DNA of 64,000 bases from CAWGJF01 sp963822905 (lineage in GTDB: Bacteria; Bacteroidota; Ignavibacteria; Ignavibacteriales; Ignavibacteriaceae), in contig CAWGJF010000001.1 of the NCBI GenBank assembly GCA_963822905.1, positions 310,001 through 374,000 on the forward strand. The letters run 5' to 3'. The notes beneath the pieces are model-generated. The model did not search any database and had not been told where the DNA came from. It worked only from the letters and a program-made list of their open reading frames with translations. The translations under genes were made by a program, and so were the position numbers. Shown here piece after piece: positions 9,221 through 19,280 of this stretch (positions are counted from its first letter, which is position 1; every line of letters starts with the position of its first letter).

Positions 9221-10128
9221 TGATGTTCTCCCCACATTTTTTCTCCCGCTGTAATTCTTAACTTTAAGTAATTTTCCTTTGGTGGAAAAGGACAGGTTGC
9301 AAATTTTGTAAACACACAAGGTGGATTGTAAGCAAAGTTAAAATCGACGATCATACTTCCAAGGGAATCAGGTTTATCTGCATATAAAAATCTTCCGGCA
9401 CCGTACGTTTCTTCGCCGTTTGTTTCATCTGCAAAAATAAACCACAATTTATTTCCTGCATCAATCGCATCAAGTGTGTATTGTTTTCCTTCAATTGAAT
9501 ATACTATTTTCCCCGGTGATAATTCTTTTCCGACTACACCCGTAATATCCGGGACGTTCATTTTTTTAGGCGGATTATATTCTTCAAACTTTGCGTTCAG
9601 TCTCCAATCTTCGTTAATAGGAAATCTTTCAAGCCCTTTAAACTCTTTTACAAGCGGTGCATTTAAATCACGCAAACGAATTGCAAATCCTTTTGTCCTT
9701 TTTATTATATACCATTTAAGTGAGCCGCTCTGAAGAATAGTTGGATTTTCAGAATTGTCATCAAGCATAGTCATCTCAGTCACAGGTTTTCCTTCATTTA
9801 AAACCACAATACCTGAATCTACATTTATAGTAACAAGAGAATCCTTAAGCAGTAAATTTCCTATGTGTGCAGGACCTGACGGGAAAATAATATCATTATC
9901 ATTTGCCGAACCAAATGAATTGTTTCCTTCCTCCAGCCAGAATAATCCGACAAGGTTCAGCCAGCCTGTTTCTTCTTTTAATCTTGCAACTCTTTTTTGA
10001 TCCCATTGCTTAACTTCCTGAATATATTCAGGACTGCCTTTATCTTTCTCACCACTGCATCCAGGAAGAAAAAGGATAGAGCTAATTATAATTATTAAAA
10101 TGAATAGAAAAAGAAATGAATTCTTCAT
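9217..10128 (-). CDS. DUF1684 lipoprotein
   Basis: About 303 residues from the ATG at 10128, which is preceded by GAGAG; an upstream ATG at 10140 in the same frame is possible. The signal peptide ends in a lipobox (FLPGC). The mature protein carries the DUF1684 hallmarks: LNLVGLFWLEEG near the N-terminus and DFNFAYNPPC near the C-terminus. The biochemical role of DUF1684 is not known. The protein should sit on the outer or inner membrane facing the periplasm. It overlaps the end of the convergent DinB gene by 4 bp. Confidence 0.8.
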   Translation of the reverse strand: MKNSFLFLFILIIIISSILFLPGCSGEKDKGSPEYIQEVKQWDQKRVARLKEETGWLNLVGLFWLEEGNNSFGSANDNDIIFPSGPAHIGNLLLKDSLVTINVDSGIVVLNEGKPVTEMTMLDDNSENPTILQSGSLKWYIIKRTKGFAIRLRDLNAPLVKEFKGLERFPINEDWRLNAKFEEYNPPKKMNVPDITGVVGKELSPGKIVYSIEGKQYTLDAIDAGNKLWFIFADETNGEETYGAGRFLYADKPDSLGSMIVDFNFAYNPPCVFTKFATCPFPPKENYLKLRITAGEKMWGEHH

Positions 10129-10218
10129 TGATGCTCTCATAAAATAAAATGATTCTTAAACTAATCCTTTACAATGGAAAGTTCAAATCCAGAATTTCTG
10201 GGAAGGAACATTATCATT

Positions 10219-10875
10219 TTATTTTAACAGGATCATTTTCTTTGTCGCAATAATATCATTGGTCTGAAGTTGATATAAGTATGTGCCTGTAGGAAGATTT
10301 GAGGCGTCAAAGTTTACTTCATAAATTCCCGGTGATTTTTTTTCATCGACTAATGTAGCAACCTTTTCCCCAATCAGGTTAAACACAGTAATTTTTACAT
10401 CAGAGTTTTGTTTGATTGAATATTTTATTTTAGTTGAGGGGTTAAACGGATTAGGATAGGCAGGAAACAATTTAAAATTTTCAACCCCTGTTTGACCCTC
10501 TTGAACTTCCGTAGTACTACTTATGGTAAAATCACCACTTGCCTCTTCGTAATCAGTACCGCTTAAATTATCCTGAACAACTTTAACCTCTCCTGAAGAA
10601 GTAGAAACATTTGGGACAATCCAATCATAGGTTAGTTGCGTTTTTGGTAAGTCAGTTACTATTTCTTCCCAGCTTGTTCCACCATTGCTGGAAAAGTATA
10701 AATCCCAGTTACAGCTTCCATGATCAATCTCAATATGCCACTCGATAGTAACAGTAGAACCGGAAGTAAAATTTTCGCCGCCGGTTGGATAATCTAATCC
10801 AACATGGGCAAATGAATTGTTTGTAGAGAATGCTAATAATATAAATATAGTAGAATATGTCTTGATAAAGTTCAT
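10219..10875 (-). CDS. T9SS cargo protein with an Ig-like domain
   Basis: 218 residues: a signal peptide (about 1-23), one beta-sandwich segment with the Kre9/Knh-like pattern (YPTGGENFTSGSTVTIEW at 30-47, SSNGGTSW later), then a T9SS type A sorting domain from about residue 137 (PAYPNPFNPSTKIKYSI ... TKKMILLK). It is predicted to be secreted through the type IX system and fixed at the cell surface or released. No catalytic residues are seen. It is the first of three T9SS cargo genes on this strand and appears to be a single transcription unit. Confidence 0.8.
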   Translation of the reverse strand: MNFIKTYSTIFILLAFSTNNSFAHVGLDYPTGGENFTSGSTVTIEWHIEIDHGSCNWDLYFSSNGGTSWEEIVTDLPKTQLTYDWIVPNVSTSSGEVKVVQDNLSGTDYEEASGDFTISSTTEVQEGQTGVENFKLFPAYPNPFNPSTKIKYSIKQNSDVKITVFNLIGEKVATLVDEKKSPGIYEVNFDASNLPTGTYLYQLQTNDIIATKKMILLK

Positions 10876-11114
10876 TATTTCCTCTTTAATGCTTCATAAA
10901 AGCTAATTAAAATTTTTAGACGAATTAAACTGTAGTTTCGTTTTCGAAATTTGATAGTTTTAAAAGAATTTTTGATAATAAAGTATCTATCCTGATTTAC
11001 AATATCATCACAAAAAGATCACAAGAGTGTATCTCCTTGAGGTTAAAATAAGTCGATGAAGGGTAAAACCGTGATTTACGCTATAAAAGGATATTAGTCA
11101 AGAAAATTTATTAC

Positions 11115-12896
11115 TTACCTAAGTAAAAGCATTTTTTTTGTTTCAATAAATTCTCCCGTTTGAAGAGTGTAAAAATATACACCGCTTCCAAGATTTGTTG
11201 CATCAAAATCTACATTGTATGTGCCAGCCGATTGTTCTTTGTTAACCAATGTAGAAACTTCATTTCCTAAAATATCATAAACTTTAAGTGTAACTAATGA
11301 AGCATCTGTTCCTATTGTAGATGATGGAATGGTATATTTAATTTTTGTTGTTGGGTTAAACGGATTTGGATAGTTCTGATTTAAAGAAAATTGCTTGTTC
11401 ACTTTTTTATCGTCATCAACACCTGTTAATGATTCACCTTCTACGGCAATTATCAACTGGTCAACTCCGATATTATAATAAGTATCAATTAAGCCAAGCG
11501 GCCATTTTATTTTAATAGAATCGATTATAGTTGCCTGGCCAACACCAATAATGATGTTGTTACTATTTTGTCCGCAATAACTCTGCCCACAATGAGTTGA
11601 TCTCATTATTTGTTTATTGCCATAATAAAAATAAATGATCGAGCCGATTCCATCTTTATTACTTTCAACTCCCTTCAAGTTCATTTTAATCCAGTTATTT
11701 GTTCCACCAGAACTTTTGTACAATGAGCAATTATAAATATTATTAAACACCGCTATATCATAATATCCATCATTATTAAAGTCGCCTATTGAATTGCCAT
11801 AACTTTTATACGAATCTTCCAATCCAATATTATTAACCTCCTGGAAATTACCATTGTCAAGATTTTCAAATAACGGGTTTTTTAGTATCGGGCTACCGCC
11901 AACTACTGAAACATACAAATCAAGATCCCCATCATTATCATAATCCAGAAAATTAGTTCCCCAGCAGGATTTATAGACTGAAACTCCTAATTGTTCAGCC
12001 ACATTCGTAAAGGTTCCATCACCATTATTTTTGAGTAACGCATTTCCGGGCGGATCATTAGTTGAATAAATGTCCAGATATCCATTGTTATCATAATCAC
12101 CGATAGCTACGCCCATAAAAAATCCACTTACATTTGTTCCTGATTCTATGCTAACATCAGTGAAGGTTCCATCACCATTATTCTTGTAGAGTGTATTCCG
12201 GTTATATTTATCATTTGCTATATAAATATCCTGCCACCCATCATTATTGTAATCCAGAAAAGCGACCGCGAGAGCTAACCTGAATAAACCGGTGCTATCA
12301 ATTTTATCTGCAACACCAGCTTGAAAAGTAACATCCTGAAAAGTACCGTCGCCGTTATTCTTGTAAAGATAGTTTCCAATAAATTCATTGTAATGAGTTA
12401 CATAAATGTCCAGCAAGCCATCATTATTATAATCTCCCCAGCATGCAGCATTAGTATAACTCTGCCAAATTGGAAACCCAGCCTGGGTTGTAACATCTTC
12501 AAAATTAAATGCTCCGTTATTTCTATATAATTTATTTGCCGAGCCTTCATTACAAACAAACACATCTTGGTCCCCGTCATTATCATAATCTGCCCAAAGT
12601 ATTTCCCTTGTTAAATTGTGTAAGCCAATTCCCATTTGTCCTGTGAGATCATTAAAAATATTTCCATTGTTCTTGAAAAAGTATAGAGAATCACCCTGAC
12701 CAGTAGCAAGTGAATAATCATCATAACCATCATCATCAAAATCATAAAAGCTTATTCCTCCACGATCAATCTGGACAGGATTTATTATTCCCATTTGTTC
12801 AGAAACATCGGAAAAATTAACCTGTTGTTGAGAAAAAACGGAACTCAATGACAGACAAAAAATGCAACAAGCATATATAGAAATTATATTCCTCAT
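11115..12896 (-). CDS. T9SS cargo protein with VCBS/FG-GAP repeats and ASPIC/UnbV domain
   Basis: 593 residues. A signal peptide is followed by about seven calcium-type repeats of the form DYDNDGDxD or DYNNDGxxDIY spaced by roughly 50 residues, as in FG-GAP/VCBS beta-propellers. An ASPIC/UnbV-like domain follows at about 405-480 (SIIYFYYGNKQ, GVGQATIIDSIKIKWPLG). The T9SS sorting domain runs from about 505 (NYPNPFNPTTKIKYTIP) to the end (TKKMLLLR). This is the CRTAC1-like architecture, probably an extracellular calcium-stabilised binding protein. The ligand is unknown. Confidence 0.85.
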   Translation of the reverse strand: MRNIISIYACCIFCLSLSSVFSQQQVNFSDVSEQMGIINPVQIDRGGISFYDFDDDGYDDYSLATGQGDSLYFFKNNGNIFNDLTGQMGIGLHNLTREILWADYDNDGDQDVFVCNEGSANKLYRNNGAFNFEDVTTQAGFPIWQSYTNAACWGDYNNDGLLDIYVTHYNEFIGNYLYKNNGDGTFQDVTFQAGVADKIDSTGLFRLALAVAFLDYNNDGWQDIYIANDKYNRNTLYKNNGDGTFTDVSIESGTNVSGFFMGVAIGDYDNNGYLDIYSTNDPPGNALLKNNGDGTFTNVAEQLGVSVYKSCWGTNFLDYDNDGDLDLYVSVVGGSPILKNPLFENLDNGNFQEVNNIGLEDSYKSYGNSIGDFNNDGYYDIAVFNNIYNCSLYKSSGGTNNWIKMNLKGVESNKDGIGSIIYFYYGNKQIMRSTHCGQSYCGQNSNNIIIGVGQATIIDSIKIKWPLGLIDTYYNIGVDQLIIAVEGESLTGVDDDKKVNKQFSLNQNYPNPFNPTTKIKYTIPSSTIGTDASLVTLKVYDILGNEVSTLVNKEQSAGTYNVDFDATNLGSGVYFYTLQTGEFIETKKMLLLR

Positions 12897-13127
12897 AGTA
12901 TCGCCAATCTAAAATTTTTTTTTGGAAGATTTAAGACGGGATAAATATGGTAAATTTTGATGATAAAATCATCATCAACTTAAAAAGTTTAAACATTTAT
13001 TAATTATTATATTTGTCAGAATATATCAAATAATTTGACAGACGATAGGATATTATATCCTCAATTTGAATTTTATTCAAAATAATGATGAAAACATAAA
13101 GAGGAAATCAACCCTACCTGCTAAAAA

Positions 13128-14906
13128 TTATTTAATTAATAGCATTTTCTTAATTTGTTGAAATGATCCAGATGTTAATTGGTAGAAGTAAATCCCGCTT
13201 GTCAGCTTACTTGCATCAAAATCCACCTTATAAGTTCCCCCGGTTTGTTCTTTGTTAACCAGAGTTGAAATTTCATTTCCAAGGACATCATATACTTTTA
13301 CAGAAACGTTTCCAGCCCGGGGAATTGAGTATGCAATTGTAGTTGAAGGATTAAATGGATTTGGATAGTTCTGCGATAAATAAAATTTATCTGGAGAAAT
13401 ATTTTCTTCACCGGGAACAGAGGAAATGGTTGCACTGCCTGTAATTTTTAAACCGTAAGGATTTGGAAGATTTTCTGCACTATGAAAAATCCAGAGAGTA
13501 TCATTTAATGATCCTTCAGATACAGGAATCCAGTTTACATTTATAGTATCTTTTTCAAACTGAGATTGTTCGAGTGGAAATGCCTGGTCGATTGTGATAA
13601 CATTTTCAAGATTGTTATTTATATAAATGCTGTCAATAAGCAGAGGGCCGCTTCCTTCATTTGAAATAACCAGAGTTGTCGAAGTTGTATCCCCGACACT
13701 TATACTCCCTAAATCAAGGCTGTCCGGCAGATTTATTTTGGATAAAAAAAAGGAGACAAGCAAACTACTTCCTGACCCGCCATAAGCGCCAATGTCATTT
13801 CTTAATCCTCCGAGAGATGGGAACTCAGCAAAACCTGGATTCATCGGATCTTCCGGGTCATTGAAACTTAAATCCGGGTTTCCTGCATCAACGCAGGGTG
13901 AACTGGTAGATAAATAAAATAAACTGTCTCCAAACTGAGGGTAAAGATCAATATTTCCTGTTCCCGTCCAGCCGTTTTCAACAAGAGAATAAGTTATGTC
14001 TGACGGTCCACCACTTATTTGAACTATTTGTTCGCCTGTAGTTTGAGTATTCCCCAAAATAATATTATTAGTTGCCTGAACTGAAGTTGCCCAGACGAGA
14101 ATTCCACCCCCTTTACCCGCTGCACCACTCCCGCCACCTGAAGAATGATTTCCTACAATTGTGTTGTTCTCAATAATTTTAGGAGTGCTTCCAAGATTAG
14201 ACAATACCCAGATTCCTCCACCGCCAAATGTTTGTGCGCCTGTAACTGCCTGGTAAACTGTGTTGTTATAAATAATATTGTTCTTGATTACTGCTCCTGT
14301 ATAATTTAGCACAATTGCGCCGCCGTACATTCCTGAGTTTGACATGAAAACGTTATTTAAAATATGAGGATTGCCGTCACCGACTCTTATTCCACCACCT
14401 CCTGCACTAACAATCCCTGAACCTGTTCTGATAGCTTCATTATTAATTATTAAATTATTTTTTATTGTTGGAGAAGAAAGTGTCACTAAAATTCCACCGC
14501 CTTCAACATAAGTTCCGGCACCATGTTCGTCAGGCCATTTTGTACCGGTTCCACCCGTCAAAGTAAATCCTTGCAGTATGGCTGAACTATCTTCGCCGGA
14601 GATAAACAATATACAGCTTCCTGTATCGGGATAAGCGGGCTGACTTCCATTAATTATTGTATTAAGAATAAAACTTTTGTCATTATTAAAAAGATAATAA
14701 CTTGAAAGCAAAATATTTTTTCCTCTAAAGTTCAGATTTTCATAATATGTACCTGAAGCTACAAGTACTGTATCTCCACCAGAGGAAGCATCTATTGCCG
14801 ATTGGATTGTTGAATAATCTTCGGGAACCCGGATGGTATTTGCTTCCACCAACGATAAAGAAGCAAAAGTAATCATGAAAAAAGCTGTGTAAAATAAAGT
14901 TCGCAT
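13128..14906 (-). CDS. T9SS cargo protein with right-handed beta-helix
   Basis: Start chosen at the ATG at 14906, which has GGAGG 5 bases upstream and begins a good signal peptide; an in-frame ATG at 14951 lacks both. The roughly 592-residue product has the beta-helix opening IRVPEDYSTIQSAIDAS...GDTVLVASGTY, then coils with NNxI turns to about 350, a choice-of-anchor-type Ig-like domain (LDLGSISVGDTTSTTLVISN, about 400-490), and a T9SS sorting domain at the end. Such helices often bind or cut polysaccharides, but no lyase residues are evident. The beta-helix opening resembles the gene at 31919. Confidence 0.85.
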   Translation of the reverse strand: MRTLFYTAFFMITFASLSLVEANTIRVPEDYSTIQSAIDASSGGDTVLVASGTYYENLNFRGKNILLSSYYLFNNDKSFILNTIINGSQPAYPDTGSCILFISGEDSSAILQGFTLTGGTGTKWPDEHGAGTYVEGGGILVTLSSPTIKNNLIINNEAIRTGSGIVSAGGGGIRVGDGNPHILNNVFMSNSGMYGGAIVLNYTGAVIKNNIIYNNTVYQAVTGAQTFGGGGIWVLSNLGSTPKIIENNTIVGNHSSGGGSGAAGKGGGILVWATSVQATNNIILGNTQTTGEQIVQISGGPSDITYSLVENGWTGTGNIDLYPQFGDSLFYLSTSSPCVDAGNPDLSFNDPEDPMNPGFAEFPSLGGLRNDIGAYGGSGSSLLVSFFLSKINLPDSLDLGSISVGDTTSTTLVISNEGSGPLLIDSIYINNNLENVITIDQAFPLEQSQFEKDTINVNWIPVSEGSLNDTLWIFHSAENLPNPYGLKITGSATISSVPGEENISPDKFYLSQNYPNPFNPSTTIAYSIPRAGNVSVKVYDVLGNEISTLVNKEQTGGTYKVDFDASKLTSGIYFYQLTSGSFQQIKKMLLIK

Positions 14907-14990
14907 ATTTCCTCCGTTTTTAGACGCAAACTTATAATTGGGAACTTGCAAATTCGTCCTTATGCCTGAATCAGAACCAAATTATTTAAA

Positions 14991-16079
14991 TTAGTTTGAT
15001 GCGGCCTGATTTCTGAATTGCGTAGGGGTAAACCCGGTGTGTTTTTTAAATGCAGAATTGAATGCGGATTTTGAGTTGAAGCCGGATTCATAAAGAACTT
15101 CTAGCACAGTTTTTTTAGAATCAGCACTTTCTATTAATTGTCTTTTTGCTTCTTCAATTCGATAAGAATTTATAAAATCATAAAAATTCTTGCCTTTATG
15201 TTCATTTATTACTTGCGAGAGGTATTTGGTTGACACCTTTAGATTTGTAGCAACATCTGAAATTGTCAATTCAGCATTAAGGAATGGTTTTTCAGAACTG
15301 AAATACTGTTCAAGGTTTTGCAGGTATTCTGTTTTTTCTTTTTCTGAAAGACGGGAATGCTCGTACTTCTGCTGTTTTTCATTTTCCGGTAATCCTGTAA
15401 AAAATTCAGGATGCTGAAGTGCTTTATAAAAAATAAGTATGGCAAAAATAAAATTTATCGAAAGAGAAATAAAGGTGAGATAATTTTCATCATTTGTAGA
15501 TAATAATTTCATACTGCCCAGGATAAAAGTTGACAGATCAACCATCCACATTATGAAAAAAGCCCCGACTACATAAAGCATCCATGTTAAGCCGAGCTTA
15601 TTTATTGATGAATAATAATTTTTGATTTTCTTCCTGTAATTAATGATTACAACAAAACAGGCAATCATATATGGCGTAGTAAGTAGATGAAATGCGCTGT
15701 ACCTGTATATATAAGGAATGGGGATTCTCAGGAGAGTTATCAAAAACACTATTGCGAAAGCAATAAAGTGAACTAAATAAATTGGTTTGAATGAATAATT
15801 CTGGCTGGTTATGGACTTTGAATAAAGAAACAGGAGCGGGCCAAATAAAAAACCAAATGCAGTTCCAAATCCGCTAAACCATTGAAGATTAATTCCGGTT
15901 ACTCTAATGATTACAGGAAGAGCAAAATCAATGATATACAATGCATTTGCGAATAGAAAAGCTGAAAGTATTTTATGACTGATTAAGTTTCCCCTTTTAT
16001 AAGAAAAAGCAAACACAGCAAATATCAGTAGCAGGACTGCTGTTAATATTCCCAGGGAATCAATAATGGAAGAATTCAT
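14991..16079 (-). CDS. AraC-family regulator with N-terminal seven-helix membrane domain
   Basis: 362 residues. The first 220 residues contain about seven hydrophobic helices, and the last 100 are an AraC/XylS double helix-turn-helix (about 260-358; ISDVATNLKVSTKYLSQVIN, then VLEVLYESGFNSKSAFNSAF and KKHTGFTPTQFR). The regulator therefore binds DNA while anchored in the inner membrane and presumably senses a membrane or periplasmic signal. This architecture is common in Bacteroidota. It lies next to the trehalase/MFS operon on the same strand, so it may control sugar genes; that is only context. Confidence 0.85.
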   Translation of the reverse strand: MNSSIIDSLGILTAVLLLIFAVFAFSYKRGNLISHKILSAFLFANALYIIDFALPVIIRVTGINLQWFSGFGTAFGFLFGPLLFLYSKSITSQNYSFKPIYLVHFIAFAIVFLITLLRIPIPYIYRYSAFHLLTTPYMIACFVVIINYRKKIKNYYSSINKLGLTWMLYVVGAFFIMWMVDLSTFILGSMKLLSTNDENYLTFISLSINFIFAILIFYKALQHPEFFTGLPENEKQQKYEHSRLSEKEKTEYLQNLEQYFSSEKPFLNAELTISDVATNLKVSTKYLSQVINEHKGKNFYDFINSYRIEEAKRQLIESADSKKTVLEVLYESGFNSKSAFNSAFKKHTGFTPTQFRNQAASN

Positions 16080-16204
16080 TTTTTTGAAAAGTTGAATAAA
16101 TGATCATAATAAAAATGAGAGAAGTTTAGGTCTTTATCAATATTCATTTTTACAGCAAAAGTATTGTAAGCCAACCGGGTTTCTTGAATTTCAGTTGGGA
16201 TAAT

Positions 16205-17719
16205 TTAGAGTTGTTCATCAAGATTGTTTAACAAAGCGCTTGCAATTCCATTTGTCCATCCGAAACCATCCTGCAAGGGATATTCGCCTCCACCTGCGTG
16301 TAAAGAAATATCATCTACATTATATTTTTCAAACATTTTTCCTGTTCGCTCAAAAACTTTTTCATTTAATGTAAGCCATCTTTCTTTAATTCTATTAGCA
16401 GTATCATTGAATCCATAATTTCTTAAACCTTTAATTGTTATCCACTGCAAAGGCGCCCAGCCATTTGGTGCATCCCATTGTTGGCCAGTGTAATTTAATG
16501 TTGTTGTTACGCCGCCATCTCTTAAAAATTCAGACTCAATTTTTGCTTTGACTGCTTCTGCCATATCTGGATTTGCTATTTTAAAATAAAGAGGATAACA
16601 AGCCGCTAATGATGGTATACTTGTCCTATGTTTGATCTTCCAGTTGTAGTCCAAAAAAAATTTTTCATTTTCATCCCAGAAAACCTGGTTAATTAATTCA
16701 GACCTATTTTTTGCTTTCTTTAGAAAGGTTTCACTTTTTTCTTTATTTCCACTTAACTGATTAAGACTCGATATCAAAATTTCAGAAAAGTATAAAAGGC
16801 AATTAAGATCAACAGGAAGAATTTCAGTGGTAACACAGCTAGTTAAAGATTTTGCATCCGCAAACCAACGGCTTGAAAAATCCCAGCCTGATTCACAAGC
16901 AGCTCTTATATTTTTATATAAACTATTTTTTTCTTCAGCTTTTAAATTTCTTGCTACTTGAAAATCTTCAAAATATGATTCTTCTCTAGGCAGTTCTTCG
17001 GGATCAAAATACCTGTTTAAAAATCTTCCCTCAGAAACTTCGATACTATGCTGACTTGAAATATTTTTCTCTTTATCTCCGCACCAAAACAGGTATTCCT
17101 TTTCAAGCAGAGGTAAATATTTCAATCCCCAGTTGTAATCATTTTTGTATCTACAAACCAAATCAACAATGGGTGCAAAGAAAGGCGGCTGCGATCTGGT
17201 TATGTAATAAATCCTGTTACCATTAGGAACAAATCCAACAGTGGCAATCAAATAAGCAAAGTTATCCATCATATTTTCAACGGTTTCAATTTCACCATCA
17301 GCAAGTAATCCGTGCATTGTAAAGTAACTGTCCCAATAATAAATTTCTCTGAATCTGCCTCCGGGAATTATATATGGTTTTGGAATCGGGATTAATGTAC
17401 TGTACTTAGTTGTGCCGGAAGGAGCTTCTCTTTTAAGTACATTCCATAAAATTTTTATATGTTCTCTTAAGTTTCTGTTTTCAGGTAGATTTATTTTTTC
17501 ATTAATTTCTGATGGAACATTGAAATGTGAAAGCACAAATGTTTTGAGATTAAAATTCTGTTTCTCTTTTTCAGTTTTAAAAAGATCAAGAATTAATTTG
17601 GGATCGTTTTTAGGAATAGAATCGACAAATGTTTTTGAATCTTTAAATATTCCTGAAGACTGAACTACAGAGAATAAATTGCCTGAGACCTGAATGTAAT
17701 CTTCTTTCGTCAAATTCAT
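16205..17719 (-). CDS. treF: Trehalase (GH37), cytoplasmic
   Basis: 504 residues, usual for the family. Both signatures are present: PGGRFREIYYWDSYF at about 118 and QWDAPNGWAPLQ at about 416. The region of the catalytic acid (ESGWDFSSRWFAD, equivalent to Asp312 of the E. coli enzyme) and the glycine-rich GGGEYPLQDGFGWTNG near the C-terminus, which contains the catalytic Glu, are intact. It hydrolyses trehalose to two glucose. No signal peptide is seen, so the cytoplasmic form is likely. GAGGAG upstream lies within the end of the MFS gene, whose stop directly abuts this start: a two-gene operon with transport first. Confidence 0.92.
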   Translation of the reverse strand: MNLTKEDYIQVSGNLFSVVQSSGIFKDSKTFVDSIPKNDPKLILDLFKTEKEKQNFNLKTFVLSHFNVPSEINEKINLPENRNLREHIKILWNVLKREAPSGTTKYSTLIPIPKPYIIPGGRFREIYYWDSYFTMHGLLADGEIETVENMMDNFAYLIATVGFVPNGNRIYYITRSQPPFFAPIVDLVCRYKNDYNWGLKYLPLLEKEYLFWCGDKEKNISSQHSIEVSEGRFLNRYFDPEELPREESYFEDFQVARNLKAEEKNSLYKNIRAACESGWDFSSRWFADAKSLTSCVTTEILPVDLNCLLYFSEILISSLNQLSGNKEKSETFLKKAKNRSELINQVFWDENEKFFLDYNWKIKHRTSIPSLAACYPLYFKIANPDMAEAVKAKIESEFLRDGGVTTTLNYTGQQWDAPNGWAPLQWITIKGLRNYGFNDTANRIKERWLTLNEKVFERTGKMFEKYNVDDISLHAGGGEYPLQDGFGWTNGIASALLNNLDEQL

Positions 17720-18964
17720 TTAAAACTCCTCGAACCTGAAATTTTTTCTTATGTTGTTGTAGAAAAACAAAACCGAGAATAATATCCCCATAGGTATTAG
17801 TGAAAAATAAAATGCAGTTTGTCCGCTGAAATTTCCAAAGATGTAACCAGTAATTAAGGACCCGGTGGTCCCGCCAAGAGCAGAGAAAATTACAATTAAA
17901 CCACTCATTGCACTTTGTCTGTGTTTTGGGAGAATACTGAGAATTGAAGAATTTAAAGCCGGGTAAATCGGACCGAGAAAAAGTCCGATCATCGGTAGTA
18001 AAAAACCTGCTAACGGAACATCTGTCCAGCTATTAATTGAACCGACTTTTATTCCACTTGTAATTGGAAGGACCAAAATTACAAGCAGCATTGCACATAC
18101 AATAATTGTTGTAAGCACTTTCATCCAGGAAAATTTCTTAATGAAGTATCCGCTTGCAATTCTTCCAAAGGCGATTGCACCGGCGAATATACTTACAATC
18201 TGGACGCTGATTGCATTAGGTAATTGAAGAATACTTTTATTAAATGTTGGAAGCCAGGTTTGAATACTTTGCTCAATTAAAACATAGATGAACGCACTAA
18301 AAATAAAAACAAGTACAAGCGGAAAACGAATAAGTGCAAGCATTTCGACAAACTCGTGTACGATCGAAAATTTTTCTTCTGCTTTTTTAACTTCGCTTTC
18401 ATCTAACTTCACTGTTAATAAGTTAAAGAAAGCAATAAGACAAAGTGCGGCGAGAACCCAGTAAGTGTTGAGCCAGCCTTTTGAGCCCGGATCTCCATCA
18501 CCAATGAAAAATCCGAAAATCCAGTAACCTGAAAGAACTCCTACCTGGAAAATTCCTTCAAGCACACTCATAACACTTGCGTGTTCATCGGCATTTTCTG
18601 TAATTAGCCCAACCGTTGAATAAGCAGAAACTTTTATTAATCCAAAGCTAAAACCAGTAGCAGCAAATAAGATTTTAGACATCAGGAAGCCATCAAAAAA
18701 TCTCATACCAAGTGAAGCTGCTGTTACAACCAACAAAGCAGTTAACATTGATTTTTTATAACCAAATTTTGGAATGTAGGCAGCGAGGATGAAAGAAAAG
18801 ATTGCGATAGATAAATCCTTGAATGCCTCAAGAACACTTGCTCCGCCTTCGGTTACATTGTAATGAACTATCACCTGCAATATGACAATACCGACGCTGT
18901 TCAGCATCAATCCTATCACAAAGTAATTTATATAAAGAGAAAGTTTGATTTTGAATTTCTGCAT
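17720..18964 (-). CDS. MFS transporter in operon with trehalase
   Basis: 414 residues with 12 predicted transmembrane helices and the general fold of the major facilitator superfamily; it resembles TsgA/FucP-like permeases more than drug exporters. The stop codon is immediately followed by the trehalase start, so both are made from one mRNA. I infer uptake of trehalose or a related disaccharide. The N-terminus is short (MQKFKIKLSLYINYF) with no signal peptide. Confidence 0.75.
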   Translation of the reverse strand: MQKFKIKLSLYINYFVIGLMLNSVGIVILQVIVHYNVTEGGASVLEAFKDLSIAIFSFILAAYIPKFGYKKSMLTALLVVTAASLGMRFFDGFLMSKILFAATGFSFGLIKVSAYSTVGLITENADEHASVMSVLEGIFQVGVLSGYWIFGFFIGDGDPGSKGWLNTYWVLAALCLIAFFNLLTVKLDESEVKKAEEKFSIVHEFVEMLALIRFPLVLVFIFSAFIYVLIEQSIQTWLPTFNKSILQLPNAISVQIVSIFAGAIAFGRIASGYFIKKFSWMKVLTTIIVCAMLLVILVLPITSGIKVGSINSWTDVPLAGFLLPMIGLFLGPIYPALNSSILSILPKHRQSAMSGLIVIFSALGGTTGSLITGYIFGNFSGQTAFYFSLIPMGILFSVLFFYNNIRKNFRFEEF

Positions 18965-19280
18965 TGTAACCTCAGAAGGAATTGAAATAGAGTAAGCTTA
19001 ATTAAAATATTAAATATTTGGCAGTAAAAAAACCGGCGGTTGGGTTGTGAGCCATAAACTTGTGAATTAATGGTTATATTATTAATTTCTTAAACAATTT
19101 TCAACTATAACTAAGTATCGGATAAGCACCTGACGTTTTTTATACTTTTTATTTGAATGCCAGATGTGATCTTTTTGTAATGAAGACACATATTAAAACA
19201 TACGTAAACTCTTCTTTTTTAAACTACAATTTTAACCCTACTTTAACTAACAGGTTCATTATCAACAAATCGGAGGAACA
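18965..19280. other. Divergent promoter region, no gene seen
   Basis: The 316 bases between the minus-strand MFS/trehalase operon and the plus-strand TonB receptor are AT-rich and must hold two promoters. I see no ORF with a ribosome-binding site and no strong hairpin. The receptor's ribosome-binding site CGGAGGAAC lies at the right end. Confidence 0.5.
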
